64,000 bases of DNA from CAWJNF01 sp963844235 (GTDB lineage: Bacteria; Actinomycetota; Thermoleophilia; Gaiellales; Gaiellaceae): positions 186,001 through 250,000 of the forward strand of contig CAWJNF010000005.1 of the NCBI GenBank assembly GCA_963844235.1, given 5' to 3'. Below are positions 17,638-25,460 of this stretch, one piece after another. The position numbers and the translations under genes were made by a program. The notes under the pieces were generated by a model, which searched no databases, had not been told where the DNA came from, and saw only the letters and a list, made by a program, of their open reading frames with translations. Position 1 is the first letter of the stretch. Each line of letters opens with the position of its first letter.

Positions 17638-18991
17638 TCTGGATGACGTACGCGAGGAGCTCGAGCGGCTCGGCGCGACTCGGGTACGGGTCGAGATGCC
17701 CGACACGGACGGCACGCTGCGTGGCAAATACGTGTCGGCCGAGAAGATCCTCGCCGGCAAGGGCGCGAGCGTCTCGGACGTGTACTACACGCTCACCATC
17801 GCGGACGACGTCTTCGAGGACTCGCCGCTCACAGGTCCGGATACCGGCTGGCCCGACGTCGTCGGGATGCCCGACTGGTCGACGCTGCGCCCGGTGCGGT
17901 GGGAGCCCGAGCTCGCCGCGGTACTCGCCGATGTCCACACGAAGACGGGCGACCCGCTCGGCGTCGACCCCCGCCACGCGTTGCGGCGAGCATGCACGAG
18001 GCTCGACGAGGCTGGGCTCGAGGCCAACTTCGGCGTCGAGTACGAGCTCTACGTCTTCCACCACGACGATGCCGCCGACCGAGCGCTGCGTTCCGGCCGC
18101 GTTCGGGAGCTCATCCCGATCAGCCGCGAGTGGCAGGCGTACAGCCTTTTCCGCTGGCCCGAGCAGGCTGGATTCATCGCCGAGCTCACAAGCGCGATGG
18201 CGGCTTACGGGGTCCCGATCGAGGCCATCTCGACCGAGCTCGGCTACGGCATGGTCGAGGTCGCAATCGCGCCTGCGCCGCCGCTCGAGGCTGCGGATCG
18301 CGCCGCCCGCTTCAAGCTCGGCTGTAAGGAGATCGCCCGCCGCCATGGCCTCGTCGCGAGCTTCATCGCGAAGTGGGATCTCCAGCAATCGGGATCGTCG
18401 GGTCACCTGCACCAGAGCCTGCTCCGAGACGGCACGAACGCGATCTGGAGTGGCCAGGGCGAGCTTTCCGAGACGGGTCGCCACTACCTGGGCGGGCTGA
18501 TGGCCGCGTCCGGGGAGCTATCAGCGTTCATGAGCCCCTTCCCGAACTCCTACCGTCGCTACATCCCCGACACGTGGGCGCCGACGAACGTCACCTGGGG
18601 CCACGACAACCGGAATGCCTGCGTGCGGGTGATCACGGTCGCCGAGGGGTCGACCCGGTTCGAGCACCGGCGGCCGGGCGCGGACCTCAATCCGTACCTC
18701 GCGATCGCCGCGTGCCTCGACGCGGGCCTGCACGGCATCCGGAAGCGGATCGAGCCGCCGCCCGAGTCGCCTGGGCGAGCCTACGCCGACGAGCAGGCCG
18801 AGCTATTCCCGACGAGCCTTGGCGAGGCGGCCGAGCGGCTCGCCGGCTCTCGTCTCGCGCGGGAGTGGTACGGCGACCTGCTCGTCGACCACTACGTCGT
18901 CTCTCGCCGGGCGGAGCTGCGCGCCTGGGAAGCGGTGCGCGACGCTCAGGTTCCCGAGTGGGAAGCGGCCCGTTACCTGGAGACCGTCTGA
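17630..18991 (+). CDS. Glutamine synthetase-like (gamma-glutamylamide/PuuA-type) ligase
   Basis: 453 aa member of the glutamine synthetase superfamily. The catalytic-domain blocks are present: VEYELYVF (metal Glu), GYGMVEVAIAP, GHLHQSL (His), NSYRRYIP (Arg) and TRFEHRRPGADLNPYL. A short N-terminal beta-Grasp segment (VRVEMPDTDGTLRGKYVS) also fits. Divergent from true GlnA, and closer in style to enzymes that gamma-glutamylate amines (PuuA, gamma-glutamylanilide or methylamide synthases). A GAGGAGG Shine-Dalgarno lies inside the end of the upstream Cys-rich gene. Expected reaction: ATP + glutamate + amine to gamma-glutamylamide. Confidence 0.85.
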   Translation: MADLDDVREELERLGATRVRVEMPDTDGTLRGKYVSAEKILAGKGASVSDVYYTLTIADDVFEDSPLTGPDTGWPDVVGMPDWSTLRPVRWEPELAAVLADVHTKTGDPLGVDPRHALRRACTRLDEAGLEANFGVEYELYVFHHDDAADRALRSGRVRELIPISREWQAYSLFRWPEQAGFIAELTSAMAAYGVPIEAISTELGYGMVEVAIAPAPPLEAADRAARFKLGCKEIARRHGLVASFIAKWDLQQSGSSGHLHQSLLRDGTNAIWSGQGELSETGRHYLGGLMAASGELSAFMSPFPNSYRRYIPDTWAPTNVTWGHDNRNACVRVITVAEGSTRFEHRRPGADLNPYLAIAACLDAGLHGIRKRIEPPPESPGRAYADEQAELFPTSLGEAAERLAGSRLAREWYGDLLVDHYVVSRRAELRAWEAVRDAQVPEWEAARYLETV

Positions 18992-18998
18992 ACGGTCG

Positions 18999-19805
18999 TT
19001 ACGGCAGCGATCCGATCCAGTCAGCGATCACCTGATTGAAGCGGTCAGGCTCCTCGATGAACGGACAGTGGCCGGACTCCTCGAAGACGACGAGCCGGGC
19101 ATCCGGCATCTGCTCAACCACCCACTCCTCGGCCTCGACCGGCACGAGCTTCTCGTCGCGACCCGTGCAGACGAGCGCCGGCACGGTCACCTGCGATAGC
19201 ACGTCGCGGTAGTCCTGCATGGTTTGGTCGAAGATGATCACGCTCGCGATCGTGTCGGGCAGCCGCAGGGTCTCCTCCCGGATGAGGGCGGCGTGCTCCG
19301 GGGCCGGCGGCTCCGCCTTGAAGAGGAGGGGAACGAACTCGTCCACGAATGCGGATCGATCCGTCTGGCACGCCGACATCACGTGGCGCAGCTCCTCGAA
19401 GTCGAAGCCGCCGTGCGGCCAGTCCGGCCACTTGTAGTCGGACGGCGTCTGATCCACCACGACGATGCCGCGCAGGCCGTCGACGCCGAACTGGCGGACG
19501 TAGTCCCAGAGCACGAGCGCTCCCATCGACCACCCGACGACCACGGGCTCGCGTAGCTCGAGCGCCTCGAGGAACGCACGCAGATCGCGTGCGTACTGGG
19601 CCATCGTGTGCCCGGACTGGGCATGCTCGGAGCCGCCGTGGCCGCGGAGGTCGAGCGCGAGGACGCGATGGCGGTCGGCGAGGCCCTCCAGCTGCGAGGC
19701 GAAGCACCGGCTGCTCATCCAGACACCGTGGACGAAGACCACCGCGTCACCGCTGCCGACGTCCTGGTAGTAGAGCTCGACCCCGTTCACGCGCACCGTC
19801 GCCAT
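18999..19805 (-). CDS. Alpha/beta hydrolase
   Basis: 268 aa classical alpha/beta-hydrolase: HGVWMSS (oxyanion) near residue 26, nucleophile in GWSMGA (91-96), acid in GRDEKLVP near 217 and His in SGHCPF near 245. It converges with the first ligase (stop-to-stop 7 bases) and is divergent from the second (63 bases between starts), so it sits between the two glutamine-synthetase-like genes. An amidase or ester hydrolase role in the same pathway is an inference. Confidence 0.88.
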   Translation of the reverse strand: MATVRVNGVELYYQDVGSGDAVVFVHGVWMSSRCFASQLEGLADRHRVLALDLRGHGGSEHAQSGHTMAQYARDLRAFLEALELREPVVVGWSMGALVLWDYVRQFGVDGLRGIVVVDQTPSDYKWPDWPHGGFDFEELRHVMSACQTDRSAFVDEFVPLLFKAEPPAPEHAALIREETLRLPDTIASVIIFDQTMQDYRDVLSQVTVPALVCTGRDEKLVPVEAEEWVVEQMPDARLVVFEESGHCPFIEEPDRFNQVIADWIGSLP

Positions 19806-19868
19806 ACCCGCCTCCTGGTTCGAACTCGCCGGTACGATAGGCGCCCTTTGAGGCGAAGGAGGTTCCAC

Positions 19869-21194
19869 GTGGCCGAAGCGGACGTCGGACGCGCCCGCGA
19901 GCTGATCGAGGCGAACGGCATCCACACCGTCGAGTGCATGTTCGCCGACACCTGGGGCATCCCCCGCGGGAAGCGGCTCCCTGCGAACCAGTTCCTCAAG
20001 GGCGCCGGCTTCGCGATCGCCAACGTCTGCATGACGTGGGACATGCACTGCTTCATCTTCCCGACCGAGTTCGTGAACGACACGCACGGCTACCCGGACA
20101 TGCACGCGAAGCCGGACCTCTCGACCCTGGCGATCGCGGGCTGGACCGAAGGCACGGCGTTCTGCATCTGCGACACCTTCGACATCGAGACGCACGAGCC
20201 CGTCGCGCTCGACGGCCGCAACATCCTGCGCGGGCAGGTCGAGCGCGTGCGGGGGCATGGCTACGAGCCGATGGCGGCGACCGAGCTCGAGTTCCACCTG
20301 TGCACGCCGGACTGGGAGCCGCTCTATCGCGGTGTCCACTGCTACTCGATCCAGAAGGGGGCGGAGGTCGAGCCCGTGGTGTCCGACCTGCGGATGGCCC
20401 TCGAGGTCTCCGGGATCGAGGTCGAGGCCTCGAACGTCGAGTACGGGCCCGCCCAGGTGGAGATCAACCTCGGTTTCGGCGACGCGATCGGCGTGGCCGA
20501 CAGGACGATGGTGTTCAAGCACGCCGTCAAGCAGGTCGCGAGGAAGCACGGCCTGCGGGCGACCTTCATGCCCAAGCCGTTCATCACGGATGCCGGCAAC
20601 GGCCTCCACATCCACCAGAGTCTCCAGGGTGCCGACGGCGCCAACGCTTTCGCCGTGCACGACGCCGAGCCCCCCGTTCATTCCGCGCTCATGCGCCGCT
20701 TCCTGACAGGCCTTGTCGCGCACCAGAAGGAGCTCCAGGCGGTCATGAACCCGACCATCAACGCCTACAAGCGGGTCGAGGACTACTCGTTCGCCCCGAC
20801 CCAGGTGAGCTGGGGCCTGGACCACCGGCTCGTCGGTGTTCGCTGCGTGGTCGACCACGGGGACGCGACGAGGCTCGAGGCGCGCTGGGCTTCCGCGGAC
20901 GCGAACCCCTACCTCGTGCTGGCCGGCTGTCTCGGGGCCGGAGCCGACGGGCTCGAGCGCGAGATCGAGCTGCCGCCGATGGTCAGCGGCGACCCTCATG
21001 TGGACACTGCTTTCGAGCGGCTGCCGCTGACCCTCGAGGGGGCCGTCGCGAACCTCGCGCAGAGCGAGTTCGCCCGCTCGATCTACGGCGACGTGTTCCT
21101 GAACACCTACCTCACGATGCTGCGTCACGAGGTCGACGTGTTCAACCGCCAGGTGACCCCCTGGGAGTGGGAGCGCTACCGCGAAGTGATGTAG
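19869..21194 (+). CDS. Second glutamine synthetase-like ligase
   Basis: 441 aa glutamine synthetase superfamily protein, only distantly similar to the one at 17630. Blocks: ECMFADTWGIPRGKRLP (beta-Grasp), ATELEFHL, GPAQVEINLGFGDAIGVADR (18-20-residue core), GNGLHIHQSL, NAYKRVEDYSFAP and TRLEARWASADANPYL. GTG start with a GAAGGAGG Shine-Dalgarno; TACGAT (about 19833) could be its -10. Its TAG stop (21192-21194) is part of the GTAG of a REP-like palindrome. Co-directional with the opine dehydrogenase 37 bases on. Confidence 0.85.
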   Translation: MAEADVGRARELIEANGIHTVECMFADTWGIPRGKRLPANQFLKGAGFAIANVCMTWDMHCFIFPTEFVNDTHGYPDMHAKPDLSTLAIAGWTEGTAFCICDTFDIETHEPVALDGRNILRGQVERVRGHGYEPMAATELEFHLCTPDWEPLYRGVHCYSIQKGAEVEPVVSDLRMALEVSGIEVEASNVEYGPAQVEINLGFGDAIGVADRTMVFKHAVKQVARKHGLRATFMPKPFITDAGNGLHIHQSLQGADGANAFAVHDAEPPVHSALMRRFLTGLVAHQKELQAVMNPTINAYKRVEDYSFAPTQVSWGLDHRLVGVRCVVDHGDATRLEARWASADANPYLVLAGCLGAGADGLEREIELPPMVSGDPHVDTAFERLPLTLEGAVANLAQSEFARSIYGDVFLNTYLTMLRHEVDVFNRQVTPWEWERYREVM

Positions 21195-21213
21195 GAGCCG
21201 GATCCATCCGGCC
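21191..21213 (+). repeat. REP-like palindrome (GTAG type) between ligase and opine dehydrogenase
   Basis: GTAGGA followed by stem GCCGGAT-CC-ATCCGGC (21197-21212). The TAG of GTAG is the stop codon of the upstream ligase. Same first ten bases (GTAGGAGCCG) as the element at 30790. Confidence 0.65.
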
Positions 21214-21231
21214 CCGCAACGGGAGGCGACG

Positions 21232-22488
21232 ATGACAGAGACAACACCCCATCCGCCCAACCGGCGGCTCGTCCCCGACCCGCCCCTGGCGCCGCGCGAG
21301 CGGTCGCCGCAGCGCGACAGGCCCGGTGCGGGGAAGACGAAGGTCTGCGTCCTCGGCGCCGGGCATGGCGGCAGCGCCATGGCGGCGCACCTGACCCTGC
21401 TCGGCTTCGAGGTGACCGTCTGCTCGCTCTTCGGTCGCGAGCTCGACCCCATCGAGGAGGCAGGCGGCGTCGAGCTCGTCGGCGAGGAGGTACAGGGGTT
21501 CGCCAAGTACGCCCGCATCGAGCGTTCGCTAGACAGGGCCGTGGCCGGCCAGGATCTGATCATGATCGCCGCTCCCGGCGTGGCCCACCGCGTCTACGGG
21601 ACGCTGCTCGCGCCGATGCTCGCGGACGGGCAAGCCGTCGTGCTCAACCCCGGCCGCACGGGCGGCGCGCTCGAGTTCGCCCAGATGCTGACCCGCTTCG
21701 CCTGCGCGGCCGAGATCGTGCTCGGCGAGGTGCAGACCTTCGTCTACGCAGCGGAATCGCGGGGGCCTGCGAGCGTCGAGATCCTGAACGAGAAGTTCCG
21801 GGTGCGGGCGGCCGCGCTACCGGCAACGGAGAACGACCGGTTGCTCGGGGTCCTGCAGGGGCTCTATCCGCAGATGGAGGCGGGCGAGAACGTCCTCGAG
21901 ACGTCGATCAACAACGTCGGCGGCGTCGTCCATCCGACCACGATGCTGCTCAACAGCCACGTGCTCGAGGAGCGGGCGGCGGGCGCCGATCTGCGCTTCT
22001 ACAAGAACCAGGTGACGCCGACGATCGCGAACCTCGTCATGGAGCCGATGGACGCCGAGAAGATCGCGGTCGGGCGCGCGCTCGGGCTCTCCGAGCTCTG
22101 GTCCGTGGAGCGCTGGTACCAGGAGAGCTACCACGTGACGGGCGAGGGCCTCTGGGACTCGCTGATGCGCAACCCGTACTACGAGGGCTTCCACGCCTCC
22201 AGTCACCTGCTCGGGTACAACCACGTCCTCGACGAGATCCCGAACTCGCTCGTGCCCGTCTCGGAGCTCGGCGCTGCGCTCGGCGTGCCGACGCCGACGA
22301 TCGACGCGATCGTCGATCTCGCGTGCGCGATGTGCCGCATCGACTTCCGCAAGCACGGCCGCACGCTCGAGGTGCTCGGGCTCGACGGGATGACGGCGGA
22401 CGAGATACTGCACTACGTGAACGTCGAGCCGCTGGGCGGCGAGGCACGCCTGCACGGCGTCGCCCGCAGCCTGCCCTGGTTTGCCTGA
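21232..22488 (+). CDS. NAD/NADP octopine/nopaline dehydrogenase family protein (opine dehydrogenase)
   Basis: 418 aa. The dinucleotide-binding GAGHGGSAMAAHL (about residues 43-55) opens the domain, then the opine dehydrogenase blocks NPGRTGGALEF, GEVQTFVYA, NNVGGVVHP and GYNHVLDEIP. In the family it couples reductive amination between an amino acid and a 2-oxo acid or the reverse cleavage. A 30-residue Pro/Arg-rich N-terminal extension precedes the Rossmann domain. Shine-Dalgarno GGGAGG. Position after the ligases suggests catabolism or synthesis of amino-linked metabolites. Confidence 0.88.
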   Translation: MTETTPHPPNRRLVPDPPLAPRERSPQRDRPGAGKTKVCVLGAGHGGSAMAAHLTLLGFEVTVCSLFGRELDPIEEAGGVELVGEEVQGFAKYARIERSLDRAVAGQDLIMIAAPGVAHRVYGTLLAPMLADGQAVVLNPGRTGGALEFAQMLTRFACAAEIVLGEVQTFVYAAESRGPASVEILNEKFRVRAAALPATENDRLLGVLQGLYPQMEAGENVLETSINNVGGVVHPTTMLLNSHVLEERAAGADLRFYKNQVTPTIANLVMEPMDAEKIAVGRALGLSELWSVERWYQESYHVTGEGLWDSLMRNPYYEGFHASSHLLGYNHVLDEIPNSLVPVSELGAALGVPTPTIDAIVDLACAMCRIDFRKHGRTLEVLGLDGMTADEILHYVNVEPLGGEARLHGVARSLPWFA

Positions 22489-22588
22489 CGCGCTGAGGAC
22501 GATCGATCAGGCTCTGCTCACGGTGCGCGGTCTCGACCGCTCACGCGCCTGGAGGGCCGAGGCGGGAGTCACGAGCGCGTGTGGAAGC

Positions 22589-22622
22589 GTCGGGGCGCCG
22601 CCGACGTGCGGGGCGCCCCGAC
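22589..22622 (-). terminator. Terminator hairpin after the cold-shock gene
   Basis: Stem GTCGGGGCGCC (22589-22599) with complement GGCGCCCCGAC (22612-22622) and a 12-base loop, 14 bases beyond the stop of the minus-strand csp gene. Confidence 0.6.
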
Positions 22623-22635
22623 CGCAGATCTCCTT

Positions 22636-22845
22636 CTAGCCGGAGATAGCGACGACGTTCGCCGCCTCGGGGCCCTTCTGACCCTCGCGCGTCTCGAACT
22701 CGACCTTTGCACCCTCGGCCAGGCTCTTGAAGCCTTCGCCCTGGATGCTCGAGTGGTGGACGAATACGTCCTTGCCGCCGTCCTCGGGCTGGATGAAGCC
22801 ATAGCCCTTGGCGTCGTTGAACCACTTCACGGTTCCGGTTGCCAT
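22636..22845 (-). CDS. Cold shock protein (CspA family)
   Basis: 69 aa OB-fold RNA/DNA-binding protein. RNP1 KGYGFI and RNP2 VFVHHS are intact, and the N-terminus MATGTVKWFNDAKGYGFI is canonical. Strong GAGGAGGTGAT Shine-Dalgarno before ATG, unlike most leaderless genes here, as expected for a csp mRNA with a 5' UTR. Followed by a hairpin terminator. RNA chaperone in the cytoplasm. Confidence 0.97.
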   Translation of the reverse strand: MATGTVKWFNDAKGYGFIQPEDGGKDVFVHHSSIQGEGFKSLAEGAKVEFETREGQKGPEAANVVAISG

Positions 22846-23000
22846 GTATCAATCACCTCCTCTACCACGGTCAAGAACGGGTAGGGAGGCGCCTCGGCAC
22901 CACCGGTACTCGCTCTGTGCATCCTCCACGCTAGCAGACCGTCCTCGGCCTTACGCAAGGGGTGTCATCCTCGCCGGCCCGGGGCGGCTATCCTCGCCGG

Positions 23001-24260
23001 GTGCACGACGACTTCGAGGCCTGCTGGCGGGCAGCGGCCAGTCGGGATCGGCGCTTCGACGGGAGGTTCCTGGTCGGGGTTCGCACCACCGGGATCTACT
23101 GCCTGCCGAGCTGTGCGGCCCGAATGCCGAAGCCGGAGAGCGTGCGCTTCTACCGTAGCCTGGAGGCCGCTCGCGCGGACGGGCTGCGCCCCTGCCTGCG
23201 CTGCCGGCCGGACGCCGCCGCCTCCCGCTCCCGAGACGAGGGCGCACTCGGACGCGCCTTGGAGCTCCTCGGCGCGGGGCGGAGCGTGGGGGCGACCGCC
23301 GCGGTGCTCGGCATGGGCGAGGCGGGGCTGAGGTCTGAGCTCGTCTCGGCCATCGGTCTGGCGCCGGGCGAGGTGCGACGCCAGCTCCTCGCGGGCGGCG
23401 ACCTGACGCTGCGCCTGGCCTTCCGACCGCCGCATGCCTTCGATGCCACCCTTGCGTACCTCGGGCCTCGTGCCCTGCCCGGCGTCGAGGAAGTGGCGGA
23501 CGGCCGCTACCGCCGCCTCGTGGGGACGCAGGAGGGCGCCGATGTCCTCGAGGTCGAGCCTGCCGACGGGCACGTGCTCGTACGGGTTCCGCGGGCGGCC
23601 GTGCCCCGAGCTCCCGCCATCTCGGTCGCGGTCAAGCGCCTGTTCGACCTCGACGCGGACCCCAGCACGGTCGCGGACACGCTGGCGCGGGATCGGAGGC
23701 TGCGGAGGCTGGTGGCCGGGACGCCCGGCCTGCGTGTCACGGGCGCCTTCGACCCGTTCGAGCTCGCGGTGCGCGCGATCCTCGGGCAGCAGGTTTCGAT
23801 ACGCGGCGCGACCACCCTGGCGGGGCGGCTCGTCGAGCGCTTCGGGGAGCGGGTCTCGGGCGACAGCGCGCTGACCCACCTGTTCCCTACTCCGACCGTG
23901 CTCGCCGAAGCGCCGGTGGAGGCGATCGGCATGCCGCGAGCGCGGGGCGGGGCCATCCGTGCTCTGGCGCGCGCGGTCCGCGACGGCCTCGAGCTCGACC
24001 GGGCTTCGAGCTCGGATGTGCTGCGCTCGAGCCTCGTCGCGCTGCCCGGCATCGGCCCCTGGACGGCCGAGTACGTCGCGCTGCGCGGCGCGGGCGACCC
24101 CGATGCCTTCCCGGCGTCCGATCTCGGCCTCCGTCATGCGCTCGGCAACGGCCGGCCCGCCACTGCTGCAGAGGTCGGGCGAGCCGCCGTGGCGTGGCGG
24201 CCGTGGCGCGGGTACGCCGCGATGCATCTGTGGCACGGCCTGTCGTTGGAGGCGGCGTGA
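23001..24260 (+). CDS. Ada-type zinc domain fused to AlkA DNA-3-methyladenine glycosylase
   Basis: 419 aa. Residues 1-75 are an Ada N-terminal domain with four zinc Cys (C34, C38, C65, C68), the first being the methylphosphotriester acceptor in Ada. Residues about 78-130 resemble a degenerate AraC helix-turn-helix. The rest is AlkA: N-terminal beta domain, FDPFELAVRAILGQQVS, and HhH-GPD with LPGIGPWTAEYVALR and the catalytic Asp in PASDLGLR. GTG start chosen because TATCCT (22989-22994) lies 6 bases upstream. Overlaps ogt by GTGA; together they form an adaptive alkylation-repair operon. Confidence 0.92.
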   Translation: MHDDFEACWRAAASRDRRFDGRFLVGVRTTGIYCLPSCAARMPKPESVRFYRSLEAARADGLRPCLRCRPDAAASRSRDEGALGRALELLGAGRSVGATAAVLGMGEAGLRSELVSAIGLAPGEVRRQLLAGGDLTLRLAFRPPHAFDATLAYLGPRALPGVEEVADGRYRRLVGTQEGADVLEVEPADGHVLVRVPRAAVPRAPAISVAVKRLFDLDADPSTVADTLARDRRLRRLVAGTPGLRVTGAFDPFELAVRAILGQQVSIRGATTLAGRLVERFGERVSGDSALTHLFPTPTVLAEAPVEAIGMPRARGGAIRALARAVRDGLELDRASSSDVLRSSLVALPGIGPWTAEYVALRGAGDPDAFPASDLGLRHALGNGRPATAAEVGRAAVAWRPWRGYAAMHLWHGLSLEAA

Positions 24261-24805
24261 CCCGCCTCTCATATGCCGAGCTCGACAGCCCGATGGGGAC
24301 GCTCCTGCTCGTCGGCTCGGAGCGCGGGCTGATCCGGCTCGGGCTTCCGGTCGAGCCGCCTGACCAGGTGCTCGGCCGGCTCGAGGACCGAACAGGCACC
24401 CGGGCGGCCGAGGAGCCGGCCAGGGTCGACGTGGCTCGCCGTCAGATGGACCAGTACTTCGCCGGCAGGCGCCGCGACTTCACGCTGCCGCTCGACCTCT
24501 CGCTCGCGCGCGGCTTCCGGCTGCGCTCGCTCGAGGCGATGTTCGAGATCCCCTACGGCGAGACGATCAGCTACGGCGAGCTCGCCGCCCGTGCCGGCAA
24601 CCCGCGCGCGTTCCGCGCCGCCGGGCACGCATGCGCGACCAATCCGATCCCGATCGTGCTCCCCTGCCATCGCGTCGTGCGCAGCGACGGCGATCTCAAC
24701 TGGTACACGGGCGGCCTTCGCTACAAGGAGCTTCTGCTCTCCGTCGAAGGCGTTCCTCTGACCCGTCGTGGGGACCGCCCGCGGGTTGCTGTCAAGGAGA
24801 CTTGA
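24257..24805 (+). CDS. ogt: Methylated-DNA-protein-cysteine methyltransferase
   Basis: 182 aa O6-alkylguanine repair protein. Active-site PCHRVV with the acceptor Cys, the DNA-binding wing PYGETISYGELAARAG and the Arg finger region (NPRAFRAAGHA) are present. The GxYxGG substrate segment reads NWYTGGLRYKELLL. GTG start overlaps the stop of the Ada-AlkA gene, giving direct coupling of two alkylation repair enzymes. Its last codons lie inside the first operator-like repeat of the next gene. Confidence 0.93.
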   Translation: MTRLSYAELDSPMGTLLLVGSERGLIRLGLPVEPPDQVLGRLEDRTGTRAAEEPARVDVARRQMDQYFAGRRRDFTLPLDLSLARGFRLRSLEAMFEIPYGETISYGELAARAGNPRAFRAAGHACATNPIPIVLPCHRVVRSDGDLNWYTGGLRYKELLLSVEGVPLTRRGDRPRVAVKET

Positions 24806-24836
24806 CAACAAAAGCCTGACAAGGTAACTTGACAGG
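24790..24836 (+). promoter_or_regulatory. Promoter with two operator palindromes for the XRE gene
   Basis: Site 1 TGTCAAG-GAGA-CTTGACA (24790-24807) is a perfect 7+7 repeat. Site 2 CCTGACAAG-GTAA-CTTGACAGG (24815-24836) matches at 8 of 9 pairs. TTGACA inside site 1 (24802-24807) is a consensus -35, and TAACTT (24825-24830) in site 2 is the -10 at a 17-base spacing, 7 bases before ATG. The layout predicts repression by the XRE protein. Confidence 0.65.
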
Positions 24837-24837
24837 C

Positions 24838-25038
24838 ATGAGAAACGATATACGCGAGCTGCGCGCCGCCAGGGGGCTCTCCCAGGGGGAGCTTGGCAAG
24901 GTACTCGGTGTCTCGCGGCAGACCATCAACGCCATCGAGACCGAGCGCTACATGCCGTCGCTGCCGCTGGCGATCGCGCTCGCTCGCTACTTCAAGTCGA
25001 CTGTTGAGGAGGTCTTCCATGACAACGGCAGCCCTTAG
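24838..25038 (+). CDS. XRE family (YozG-like) transcriptional regulator
   Basis: 66 aa one-domain helix-turn-helix of the compact YozG/Cro type: IRELRAARGLSQGELGKVLGVSRQTINAIETERYMPSLPLAIALARYF in the usual order. ATG 24838 is chosen over one three codons upstream because MRNDIREL is the standard N-terminus and because of the leaderless-promoter spacing. It overlaps the following membrane-protein gene by 20 bases, the common regulator/membrane partner arrangement. It probably binds the two palindromes just upstream. Confidence 0.92.
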   Translation: MRNDIRELRAARGLSQGELGKVLGVSRQTINAIETERYMPSLPLAIALARYFKSTVEEVFHDNGSP

Positions 25039-25408
25039 ATCCAAGTGGACGCTTCCCGCGTTCTCGCTCTTCCTGGGCGGGTGCGTGCTGCTCTCGTACT
25101 GGCTCGGCGACAACGTGAAGAACGGGTTGATCGGCCTCGCCATCTTGGCCGGGCTGGCCGCCCTGCTCGTGCTCGGCGGCCGCAGCGAGACGATCAGGAT
25201 GGCGCGGGGCGACCAGCGGGACGAGCGCTGGGCTCTCATCGACCTGCGGGCGACCGCGATCGCGGGCAATGTGCTGATCGGGATCGTTATCGGGATGTGG
25301 ATGTACGAGATCGCTAGTGGCCGCGACGGCTCGCCCTACGTCGAGCTGGGCGCGATCTCGGGCCTTGTCTACCTGTTGGCCATCGGCGTCCTGCGGGTCC
25401 GCCGCTAG
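25019..25408 (+). CDS. Small integral membrane protein, XRE operon partner
   Basis: 129 aa with four predicted membrane segments (about residues 10-28, 35-53, 79-97 and 107-125) and a short charged cytoplasmic loop GRSETIRMARGDQRDER. Resembles the DUF2178-like membrane proteins that accompany YozG regulators; function unknown. A GAGGAGG Shine-Dalgarno lies inside the XRE gene. The operon layout suggests the regulator responds to, or controls, this membrane protein. Confidence 0.8.
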   Translation: MTTAALRSKWTLPAFSLFLGGCVLLSYWLGDNVKNGLIGLAILAGLAALLVLGGRSETIRMARGDQRDERWALIDLRATAIAGNVLIGIVIGMWMYEIASGRDGSPYVELGAISGLVYLLAIGVLRVRR

Positions 25409-25460
25409 CCTGATCAACCCCGCCGTCTCGCTTCAGGCCAGCCGTGGTTAACGTACGACC

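Noticed and set aside
18999..21563. An 854-codon open frame on the minus strand
   Set aside because: Only the last 268 codons (alpha/beta hydrolase) are real; the rest is antisense to the second GS-like ligase and has Asp/Arg/Val-rich shadow composition.
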